Below, in pieces: positions 1 to 6,303 of a DNA stretch of 34,229 nucleotides. The DNA is taken from NCBI GenBank assembly GCA_009692665.1, contig SHYT01000013.1:1-34229 (forward strand). Reading direction: 5' to 3'. Source of the DNA: Dehalococcoidia bacterium (GTDB lineage: Bacteria > Chloroflexota > Dehalococcoidia > Lucifugimonadales > SHYT01). A model generated the notes under the pieces. That model ran no database searches and was not told the origin of the DNA. It saw only the letters and a list, made by a program, of their open reading frames with translations. Position 1 is the first letter of the stretch. The number at the start of each line of letters is the position of its first letter. Made by a program: the position numbers and the translations under genes.

Positions 1-219
1 CGTGTCAAAAGTGATTGCGAGGTAGGCGGGTTTGTAATCCTGAACGGCTTTCATGAACATCTGGATGAAGCCGTAGACGCCGCGGACGTCCTCGCCGGTG
101 CGGCGGTTGGTGAGCGGGTTCTGGATGGCGTGCCACGCGCGGTGCACCAGGGCGTGCCCGTCCAGCACCATAAAAGTAGGGCGGGTATCCAGTGCGAAGG
201 AGGTCTGTTTTTCTGTCAT
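1..219 (-). CDS. polA: DNA polymerase I, N-terminal part (partial)
   Basis: The first 73 codons of a minus-strand gene that runs off the window. After a short polar leader the protein reads LDGHALVHRAWHAI, then PLTNRRTGEDVRGVYGF, then KPAYLAITFD. This is the start of the 5'-3' exonuclease (FEN-like) domain of bacterial DNA polymerase I, including the conserved D-G metal-site segment and the PLT...G...GVYGF block. In full-length PolA this domain removes RNA primers and damaged strands ahead of the polymerase domain. The start is ATG at 219; a TGA stop lies directly before it in frame, so no longer form is possible, and the ribosome site is weak. The polymerase domain lies outside the window, so a stand-alone exonuclease cannot be excluded. 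Confidence 0.85.
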   Translation of the reverse strand, partial: MTEKQTSFALDTRPTFMVLDGHALVHRAWHAIQNPLTNRRTGEDVRGVYGFIQMFMKAVQDYKPAYLAITFDT

Positions 220-413
220 TCAGTCACCGATGCGGAATAGCTCGATCTGCTGGGTCAGGAGGGTTTCTTGCCGCCTAATTATTACACATCCATGGAGTTG
301 TCGTTGGGGGGTATTGTGGCGTGGTTATGGGCGAAAGTGGTTCACTTGCACAGTGGTGAATGACACAGGTAAGAAGCTCTTGGTGTCGTGGCCAGCAGAT
401 GGGTCGAAGTGGA

Positions 414-456
414 ATCCAGGAGAGAACGAAGATGCCACCTTCGTTCTCTCCTGGAT
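414..456. terminator. Perfect 18-bp hairpin between the hydrolase gene and polA
   Basis: Arms 414-431 and 439-456 are exact inverted repeats (ATCCAGGAGAGAACGAAG and its complement) around a 7-nt loop. It lies 35 nt after the stop of the hydrolase gene and about 195 nt before polA, both on the minus strand. No T-run follows on either strand, so it may act as a transcript-end or RNA-stability hairpin and is not a classical intrinsic terminator. Confidence 0.55.
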
Positions 457-490
457 ACTGCTGCTGGGAGCAGCCGTTTGCAACAAGCGC

Positions 491-1441
491 CTAAAACGCG
501 AAGAGCCGTTGTGGATTTTCAACGAGGATCTGGTGGATCTGCTTGTCTGAGACGCCGCCCTTTTTCAGGAGAGGGATAAACACTTTGTGTGCGGCGCTCC
601 AGCCGCTCTTGCGATAGGTCCCAGGCGTTGCCGGGAACCAGGCCCCCACGCTGTCATGCGATAAGGTCAGGCGGTTGGCAAAACCTCCGACGATAAGTCC
701 GCCGACGACTGCGGCTACAGGCAGATCCGCTTCAACGGAGCGGCCGACACGGTCAAATGCGAGTGTAAAACCCCGGTTGGCTAGCTCGGTGAGGAGTGGC
801 AGGTTGCCGCGGGCGCCTTCGCAGTGGCTGATTTGAATATGCTCCGGATCCCCGCCTTCTGAGACCACCAGATCCGTCGCTACGCGTGGGCCTGACCCGC
901 CCTCTATCAGGTCCCAGCCGGTGGTGTGCATGACAATGGGCACACCAAGCTTCTTCTGCACCCTTCCTGCCGCACGGAACACTTTTTCCTCTGCCGGCAA
1001 GAGCTTGCTCTGGCTGATAGCTAGTTTGATGACGCCGCACTTCACCCGATTTGGCCCCACGCCTTGCTGGATGTCGTGGAGCATCATTTCCTCTGCCTGC
1101 TCTGAGGAAGCCATGGTGAAATACAGCGGGATTCCGGCCATCTGGCGGTAGAAGCCGGTGCCTGCGATGACGTTGACGTTGGTGCGGCGAGACACCTCAA
1201 CCATGATCTCCATATCCCGCCCCATATCTGGGGTAGTAACGTCGATGATGGTCTGGACGCCATGATCTTTGGATGCCGCGCCCAGGTCATCACAGATTTC
1301 TTTGATGAGCGGCTCAGGCTTATATTCGGGCGCCCGGTCATACCGGGCTGAGCCCCAAGCGATCATGAGGTGCTCATGCGTCAGCGTGATGCCCATCTGA
1401 CTGGGTGGGATTTCACCGAGAACGGTGTGCGCTGTAGCCAT
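491..1441 (-). CDS. Phosphotriesterase-family metal-dependent hydrolase
   Basis: A 316-residue TIM-barrel amidohydrolase of the phosphotriesterase/lactonase group. All six expected metal-site residues can be placed: H22 and H24 in THEHL, the bridging lysine K139 in GVIKLAIS, H172 in IVMHTT, H206 in ISHCE and D263 in LSHDS. Family members hydrolyse phosphotriesters, lactones or related esters in the cytoplasm; the natural substrate cannot be read from the sequence. The length matches the family and there is no signal peptide. The ATG at 1441 is preceded by a GAGGGGGG ribosome site about 6 nt away. It lies 75 nt downstream of the SDR gene on the same strand and could be co-transcribed with it. 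Substrate assignment as an organophosphate hydrolase would be over-interpretation; a lactonase or other esterase is more likely. Confidence 0.85.
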   Translation of the reverse strand: MATAHTVLGEIPPSQMGITLTHEHLMIAWGSARYDRAPEYKPEPLIKEICDDLGAASKDHGVQTIIDVTTPDMGRDMEIMVEVSRRTNVNVIAGTGFYRQMAGIPLYFTMASSEQAEEMMLHDIQQGVGPNRVKCGVIKLAISQSKLLPAEEKVFRAAGRVQKKLGVPIVMHTTGWDLIEGGSGPRVATDLVVSEGGDPEHIQISHCEGARGNLPLLTELANRGFTLAFDRVGRSVEADLPVAAVVGGLIVGGFANRLTLSHDSVGAWFPATPGTYRKSGWSAAHKVFIPLLKKGGVSDKQIHQILVENPQRLFAF

Positions 1442-1516
1442 TTCTTACCCCCCTCAAATTGTCTGCTTGTTTGCGCGCAGTGCAGGATACCAGATAGGCG
1501 CACGTAAGCGGAACGC

Positions 1517-2284
1517 CTAGCCGACTTTCGGCCCCCATGTTTTGCCGAACTCGCCGCGGTCCACTACCTTGCCGGTAAATGTTTTAGCCGTCTGCTCCGA
1601 GAGCCAGTTGATGGACGGTCCGCAGGCGTAGATGTCATCCCAGCCGGTCCAGTTGTAATCCTTGGCAAAGACGTACTCTGCGCCCTCCGTCTTCACGCGG
1701 CCGGGGCGGTACGCAATTACTGAGATATTGTGCGGGCGGACCTCCTCAGCCAGCACGAGGGACAGACGCTCGAGCGCGGCCTTGGAAGTGTTGTAGGCGG
1801 CCATGCTTGGGTTCGTGCTGATGGCGGCTCCAGACGATACATTGATGATGCTTCCACTCCCCTGCTTGATGATGTGGGGCAGCGCAAACTTGCAGCACAG
1901 GAACACGCCGTTGATATTCAGGTTCATGACATTGAGCCAACGATACACGGGTATGTCCATGATGGTGGACGGGCTGGACGAGCCGCCAGCGTTGTTGATG
2001 AGAATATCGATTCGGCCGAACGCATCCACCGTCTGTTTCATCAGCGCCTCGACGTCCTCCGGTTTCGTGACGTCGCAGCGGACGGCAAGAGCTTTGCCCT
2101 GCTTGCGGGCATTGATCTCATCCGCCGTGTGGTGGATGGTGCCAGGGATGCGGCTCTGCTCCGCAGTCTCAGTACGTCCCACCACTACGACGTTCGCCCC
2201 AACTTTGGCGAGCTCAATGGCTATTCCCCGGCCGATTCCGCGACTGCTTCCGGTAACGATGGCGACTTTTCCTTTGAGCGACAT
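1517..2284 (-). CDS. SDR-family oxidoreductase
   Basis: A 255-residue classical short-chain dehydrogenase/reductase. Seen: the nucleotide-binding TGSSRGIG at residues 11-18, D71 of the adenine pocket, NNAG at 97-100, the catalytic serine near 150-151 (INVSSGAA) and the Y164-N-T-S-K168 active-site pair. R37 after the second strand suggests NADP(H) preference, which is an inference. Such enzymes interconvert a carbonyl and an alcohol; the substrate is unknown. There is an unusually long loop between residues 40 and 65 compared with a typical FabG. The ATG at 2284 has a strong GAGGAGAGGT ribosome site. The next gene downstream is the phosphotriesterase-like hydrolase, and the pair may work on one substrate (hydrolysis, then oxidation or reduction), but this is conjecture. 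Confidence 0.85.
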   Translation of the reverse strand: MSLKGKVAIVTGSSRGIGRGIAIELAKVGANVVVVGRTETAEQSRIPGTIHHTADEINARKQGKALAVRCDVTKPEDVEALMKQTVDAFGRIDILINNAGGSSSPSTIMDIPVYRWLNVMNLNINGVFLCCKFALPHIIKQGSGSIINVSSGAAISTNPSMAAYNTSKAALERLSLVLAEEVRPHNISVIAYRPGRVKTEGAEYVFAKDYNWTGWDDIYACGPSINWLSEQTAKTFTGKVVDRGEFGKTWGPKVG

Positions 2285-2497
2285 GGGCTACCTCTCCTCT
2301 CGAACACCGTGGTTTTTGCATGTGCTGTTACAGCTATTTTCCCGTGGTGGTTGTACCACTCTTATAAGTAGCTGGCAAGGACTCGATGATATTTCACAGG
2401 AAACTCGGTTTGAAGCCTTGGGCGGCGGTGACGATGACCGAAATGAGAAGAGAAACCGGGTTGAGAGGTGTTAAATATGGAGAGAGGAAGAGGGTAG

Positions 2498-3415
2498 CTA
2501 GAAAACGAAGAGCGGGTTGTCCTGGGTGATGAGCCGCTTTTCGTTGGCGATGGCTTCGCGCAGGAATTTTTGGAGGGAGAAGAGGGCCTGATGCGTTTCG
2601 CCGTCATAGTGACGGAGACCGGTAAGCTTACGCTCGGCTATGCGCTGGTTTACTTGCGCAGGTGTGAGGTCGTGCGGGTTGGGGCCGAGCGAGGCGATGC
2701 AGAAGCCCCAGGGCTCGCCAAAGGACTGCATTTGTACGGCGTAGGAGACGACGGTTGGGAAGACAGTCTTCAAGGTCTGATGAATGGCGGTGTGGACCTC
2801 CAGGCAGTTAATGACGCTGGCGGGCCCAGCCTGGGTGACCATCATACCGCCGGGATTCAACTTGGACTTTACGGTGCGGTAGTACTCCTGGGTATAGAGC
2901 TGGTAAGCCGGGCCGCCTTCCATAGGGTCGGCGAGGTCAAGAATAATGATGTCGAACTTCTCTGCCGTCTGCTCTAGAGTGGCTTTGGCATCGCCGATAA
3001 CGAGCTTGAGCCTGGGGTTATCAAATGCGCCCTGGTGCCAGTCTGTCAGATGTTGTTTGCAGAGAGACACCACTTCACCGTCCAGGTCCACCATGGTGGC
3101 GCGGGTGACGCTGCTGTGGCGGAGTACCTCACGAGCTGTGGCACCCTCGCCGCCGCCGCCGATGAAGACGGTCTTGGGCGAGGGGTGTGCGACCATGATT
3201 GGCTGCACGAGGCTTTCGTGGTAAATGTGCTCGTCCTTCGCGGATGATTGGGTTTTACCGTCGAGCAAGAGAGTGCGACCAAAGGCGCCCGTCTCGATAA
3301 CTTCGACCGACTGGTATTGGGTCTTGCCGCTGAAGAGCATTCGGTCGACTGTGGTGGCGAATGACAACTCAGGTGTCAGGAGCTCTATGTACCATTTCCC
3401 GCGACCAGCGACCAT
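2498..3415 (-). CDS. speE: Polyamine aminopropyltransferase (spermidine/thermospermine synthase type)
   Basis: A 305-residue aminopropyltransferase that moves the aminopropyl group of decarboxylated S-adenosylmethionine to a polyamine. Seen: the acceptor-side YHES at 65-68, the nucleotide-binding GGGGEGATAREV at 86-97, the acidic VDLD at 109-112, GDA at 141-143 and the loop DLADPMEGGPAYQLYT starting at D160. That loop, and the later QAGPA and SFGEPWGF blocks, resemble the ACL5/thermospermine synthase branch more than the DSSDPIGP loop of ordinary spermidine synthases. The product could therefore be thermospermine or a related branched or long polyamine; this is inference from motif memory. 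The gene starts at ATG 3415, nine bases after the stop of speD, so the two form an operon. It is translated with only a weak GGCGG ribosome site, consistent with coupling to speD. Confidence 0.88.
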   Translation of the reverse strand: MVAGRGKWYIELLTPELSFATTVDRMLFSGKTQYQSVEVIETGAFGRTLLLDGKTQSSAKDEHIYHESLVQPIMVAHPSPKTVFIGGGGEGATAREVLRHSSVTRATMVDLDGEVVSLCKQHLTDWHQGAFDNPRLKLVIGDAKATLEQTAEKFDIIILDLADPMEGGPAYQLYTQEYYRTVKSKLNPGGMMVTQAGPASVINCLEVHTAIHQTLKTVFPTVVSYAVQMQSFGEPWGFCIASLGPNPHDLTPAQVNQRIAERKLTGLRHYDGETHQALFSLQKFLREAIANEKRLITQDNPLFVF

Positions 3416-3424
3416 AGTGACCGC

Positions 3425-3796
3425 CTATGCAACCGGACTGGCGACGGAGACGCCCAGGCCGCGCTGAATCACCATGAGCGTAGGGCTGCGAGATTGCAGG
3501 GCTTCTATGATGAGCTCGGCCGCCGCGCGGGCATTAAAGTTCTCGCCGCAGGTAAAGATGTCTACCGCTGCATAGCCGAACTCAGGCCAGGTATGGATAC
3601 TGAGGTGTGACTCAGATATAGCGATGACGCCGGTCACACCGTACGGAGAAAATTGATGGAAAGTCTTCCCAATGATTGTTGCGCCTGTGCTCTCAGCGGC
3701 TTCTAGTAGCGTCTGCTGAAGGCGCGGAAGATCATTGAGAATCTGCCGATTGCAGTCCTTAAGATCAAGGATTATGTGCTGGCCTAGCGCATTCAA
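3425..3796 (-). CDS. speD: S-adenosylmethionine decarboxylase proenzyme
   Basis: A 123-residue bacterial (class 1B) AdoMet decarboxylase, which makes the aminopropyl donor used by the neighbouring synthase. The self-cleavage motif SESHLSIHTWPE is intact: cleavage between E62 and S63 generates the pyruvoyl group, and H68 and C83 (in IFTCG) are the other known processing and catalytic residues, at the same numbers as in the Thermotoga enzyme. The start is probably TTG at 3796: it follows directly on an in-frame TGA and lies 8 nt after a GGAGGG ribosome site. The nearby ATG at 3792 is out of frame. A near-consensus promoter lies about 55-85 nt upstream. The speD-speE order and 9-nt spacing match a polyamine operon. 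Confidence 0.93.
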   Translation of the reverse strand: MNALGQHIILDLKDCNRQILNDLPRLQQTLLEAAESTGATIIGKTFHQFSPYGVTGVIAISESHLSIHTWPEFGYAAVDIFTCGENFNARAAAELIIEALQSRSPTLMVIQRGLGVSVASPVA

Positions 3797-3852
3797 TCAC
3801 CCCACCCTCCCGTCATATTTACCCTGTTCCCCAGGGCAGAACACAAAAGAAA

Positions 3853-3881
3853 ATTATACGGGATTTGTGACAATCTGGCAA
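3853..3881 (-). promoter_or_regulatory. Sigma-70 type promoter of speD-speE
   Basis: On the minus strand TTGCCA (3881-3876) and a perfect TATAAT (3858-3853) are separated by exactly 17 nt. Transcription would begin near 3846, giving a 50-nt leader before the TTG start; the leader contains a small CCCTG/CAGGG hairpin. Confidence 0.7.
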
Positions 3882-3914
3882 TCCCCATAGAGGTTAATTG
3901 TTGGAGGAGTTTAT

Positions 3915-5249
3915 TCAGTGACGCACAGCACGAATGGCGAGGAACATGGGGAACTCTTCGCGCGCGAGGTTTTCCGCGCGTGCGCGCGGGCCGGGCTGGC
4001 TCTCTCTGGGCGATATCCATTCTTCGAGTGCGTCCACAACAAATCCGGATTCCACCAGTGCGCGCACATAGTCCTGCAGCGAACGGTGAAATGTCCAGGT
4101 AATCTCTGACGGCGCGGAGCCTGGGTGTGTTTGGATGGGAATTTTTAGCTCGCTCTGGTAGCGGTCAATACGGCGGTACTGGAGCTTGCGCTCGTCGTCC
4201 CAGCCCCAGCCGGTCTGGCGCGGAATGCGAAACGCCGGGTGGTTCATGACCATGACGAACTGGCCGCCTGGTTTCAACAGACCGGCGGCGTTCTTGAAGA
4301 CTGGGCGGATGTCATTAATGTTCTGGATGGCGAGGATGCAAGTGATGGCATCAAACGCATCACCCTTCAACGAGGACAGGTCTTTGGCGTCTGCGCGCAC
4401 GTAGCGGATGTGGCGCGGGCCGCGTTTTCTGGCGATGTCTAGGAGTGATTCCGAAAGCTCGGCACCGACGACTTGGGCGCGGCGCTCTTCAAGGATGCGA
4501 CAGAGTGCGCCTTGCCCGCACGCCACATCGAGTATTTTCTTACCGCGTACATCGTCCAGAAGTTTTAGAACGCCCGGGAAAACGACTTCTTGTTGGAAGA
4601 AACCGCCTTCCTGGCCCATGTGCTCATCGTACCAGGAGGCAGAGTCTTCCCAGCTTGTGTTTGGAGCGGGTTGGCCAGGCTGCTCTCGCACGACTTCCTC
4701 TGTAGGAGGGCGCGATGGTGGCGCGTCGGCGGGCACAAAGGGGCGCGGGTCGCGGGGGCGGTCAGCGTAGGGCTGTGGGATTGGTAATCCTTTTGATTCG
4801 GGGCGTTGGTTTTTGAATGGAGCGGGATTATGCGCGCGCTCTATGAAATGACCGCGGACACTGTCTTTGAAGGGTTGGCCCTGACGGGAGCGGTTGAATC
4901 GTTGGTTTTCGCCGGGACGCGGGTTGCCGTATTGGTCTTGCTGTGGTGCTCCTGGTGCACCTCGAGGCCGGGGTTGGAACGGCCTTCCGCCAAGCTTTGG
5001 CTGTCCTTCTGGAAATGGCGGCTTGCTGCCCGGAGCACGCTGGCCCTCCCGAAAGGGTGGGCGGCTACCAAATGCAGGGCCTTGGTCTCTGAGTGGTGGC
5101 CGGCCAGGCGCGGCGCTACGATCAGGGAAGGGCGGGCGGCCTGGTAGGCCTTGGCGGTCCCGTAAGGGAGGACGGCTGCTACCGGGCCTGTTTGGGCCGG
5201 GCCGTCCGCTGCGATTACTCGGGGGGAAACGCGGGTTGTTGTTTGTCAT
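3915..5249 (-). CDS. SAM-dependent methyltransferase with long repetitive disordered N-terminus
   Basis: A 444-residue protein in two parts. Residues 1-195 are almost free of hydrophobic stretches and rich in P, R, G and Q. Within residues 20-95 a motif of the form RPP(L/F)(R/P)(D/E) returns every 12-13 residues (26, 38, 50, 63, 76). From about residue 199 a class I methyltransferase follows: SASWYDEHMG, motif I ILDVACGQG at 239-247, an acidic end of strand 2 (GAELS), the DAITCILAIQN strand 4 region and LLKPGGQFVMVM. The methyl acceptor is unknown. RG/RP-rich tails commonly bind RNA or drive condensation, which would suggest a nucleic-acid or ribosome-associated target, but this is inference. 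The ATG at 5249 is the only reasonable start that includes the repeats; a shorter protein starting near the domain is possible. The gene is single, 118 nt upstream of speD on the same strand. Confidence 0.8.
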   Translation of the reverse strand: MTNNNPRFPPSNRSGRPGPNRPGSSRPPLRDRQGLPGRPPFPDRSAAPGRPPLRDQGPAFGSRPPFREGQRAPGSKPPFPEGQPKLGGRPFQPRPRGAPGAPQQDQYGNPRPGENQRFNRSRQGQPFKDSVRGHFIERAHNPAPFKNQRPESKGLPIPQPYADRPRDPRPFVPADAPPSRPPTEEVVREQPGQPAPNTSWEDSASWYDEHMGQEGGFFQQEVVFPGVLKLLDDVRGKKILDVACGQGALCRILEERRAQVVGAELSESLLDIARKRGPRHIRYVRADAKDLSSLKGDAFDAITCILAIQNINDIRPVFKNAAGLLKPGGQFVMVMNHPAFRIPRQTGWGWDDERKLQYRRIDRYQSELKIPIQTHPGSAPSEITWTFHRSLQDYVRALVESGFVVDALEEWISPRESQPGPRARAENLAREEFPMFLAIRAVRH

Positions 5250-5272
5250 ATATCCATCTTACGAGAGATTCG

Positions 5273-5896
5273 CTATGAAGGCCACAGCGACTGGGCCTCT
5301 TTATAGTCAGCCTGTGTGTTTACGTCCAAAAGGACTATAGGTGAGTCTACCGGTATCAGGCGGGCTTCCTGGCGATATTTGTTCGCTATCGGGAGGATGC
5401 CCTGAGTCTCTTCGGTGATGCGGGTAAGCTCAGGGAGGAGGTCTGCACGGAAGATGATGGGGTGGCCTCGATGGCCGCCGAAGGTGGGCTGCGTAATGGG
5501 TGCACGATGTTCACGGAACTCTTGGAGAAGCTCGGCGACAAGTGGTATAGGACGCGGCTGGTCCACGGCGAGGAGTACAACTGCATCGGCGTTTTTGGGT
5601 ACGTGGGCAAGACCCAGCTTAATAGACGTGGTCTTGCCCACTTGGTAGTGCTCATTGATGACGGCGTGGACAGAATTGTCGGTTGGGAGCGCGGCGCCGA
5701 CTTCAGCTGGGCGGTGGCCCAGGACGACGGTGACTGTTTCACAACCGGCTTGCTTCAGGCACTGGATCTGGTAGTTGATGAGGGTAGTGTTTTGCCACGG
5801 GAGAAGGGCCTTGAGCTGGCCCATGCGGGACGAGAAGCCAGCAGCAAGGAGGATGGCGGTGAAGGTTGGTGTAGCGTCTCGCTCAATCCGTTGCAC
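5273..5896 (-). CDS. mocA: MobA-like nucleotidyltransferase, probably molybdopterin cytidylyltransferase
   Basis: A 207-residue protein with the GT-A nucleotidyltransferase fold. Seen: LAAGFSSRMG at 17-26 with K29 for the nucleotide phosphates, VVLGHRPAEV near 57-66, the metal-binding LAVDQPR at 109-115 and GHRGHPIIF at 141-149. This pattern matches MocA, which adds CMP to molybdopterin for the xanthine oxidase / CO dehydrogenase family, and the upstream xdhC on the same strand supports that reading. The likely start is GTG at 5896, because an in-frame TGA lies three codons upstream; the ribosome site is poor. That start is only 17 nt from a 33-nt palindromic repeat belonging to the inserted GIY-YIG unit, which may have replaced the original 5' region. 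No molybdoenzyme subunits are in the window. GDP-mannose-type nucleotidyltransferases are a weaker alternative. Confidence 0.78.
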   Translation of the reverse strand: MQRIERDATPTFTAILLAAGFSSRMGQLKALLPWQNTTLINYQIQCLKQAGCETVTVVLGHRPAEVGAALPTDNSVHAVINEHYQVGKTTSIKLGLAHVPKNADAVVLLAVDQPRPIPLVAELLQEFREHRAPITQPTFGGHRGHPIIFRADLLPELTRITEETQGILPIANKYRQEARLIPVDSPIVLLDVNTQADYKEAQSLWPS

Positions 5897-5902
5897 GGAT
5901 GC

Positions 5903-6215
5903 TCATTTGCCACCCGTTCGTGGTGAGGCGCTCGAACCACGAACGGCAGACAGCTTCTTAACAGCGGCCCAGTCCCTACGCAGCAACGCCTCTTTCTTGG
6001 CGCGATTCCATCCTTTGATTTGTCGTTCCATCTGAAGCGCCTCATAACGCGAAGGTAATTCCTCAACGAAGACGACGTTGATAGGCAGGCGCGTGGAGGT
6101 GTACCGGGCGAATGTACGTTGCTCATGAGTCGCTATGCGCGCTTCCAAGTTATCTGTATGGCCCGGCATAGAATGAGCCATCCGAGCACCTGAGCATATA
6201 CACGTAGAAAACCAT
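5903..6215 (-). pseudogene. GIY-YIG nuclease gene with a one-base frameshift
   Basis: In one frame the downstream part reads GHTDNLEARIATHEQRT ... ERQIKGWNRAKKEALL ... DWAAVKKLS, the typical body of small single-domain GIY-YIG (UPF0213/YhbQ-like) nucleases. The catalytic start of the domain is present in another frame: from ATG 6215 the sequence reads MVFYVYMLRCSDGSFYAG, which contains the Y-V-Y and F-Y-A-G forms of the GIY and YIG motifs. Joining the two needs removal of one base in the GGGCC run near 6161-6166 and yields 103 residues. An uninterrupted ORF from 6229 exists but has nonsense instead of the GIY-YIG motif. The last residues, VRGSSASPRTGGK, are encoded by palindrome copy A. The unit sits between xdhC and mocA. 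It is either a recent pseudogene or an intact gene with a sequencing indel. Confidence 0.8.
5914..5946 (-). repeat. 33-nt REP-like palindrome, copy A
   Basis: An imperfect palindrome with outer arms CCGTTCGTGG / CCACGAACGG and a core whose asymmetry (GAG-GCG-CTCGA) gives it a direction. Copy A is inverted relative to copies B and C. It differs from copy B at 2 of 33 positions. It lies inside the 3' end of the GIY-YIG gene and supplies its last codons. Confidence 0.85.
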
Positions 6216-6242
6216 TTTGATGTATCCATTCACACGTGGCGC

Positions 6243-6275
6243 CCGTTCATGGTTCGAGTGCCTCACCACGAACGG
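6243..6275 (+). repeat. 33-nt REP-like palindrome, copy B
   Basis: The same palindrome in the opposite orientation to copy A: outer arms CCGTTCATGG / CCACGAACGG with core TTCGAGTGCCTCA. It lies 28 nt before the start of the GIY-YIG gene and 29 nt after the stop of xdhC, so copies A and B form inverted ends of a 362-bp unit (5914-6275). Confidence 0.85.
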
Positions 6276-6303
6276 GTAACGGAAGGGGGTTGTTGCAAAC
6301 GGG

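Noticed and set aside
5903-6229. Intact 108-residue GIY-YIG protein from 6229
   Set aside because: Its first 22 residues lack the GIY-YIG motif, which is present in the adjacent frame; the frameshifted reading is better.
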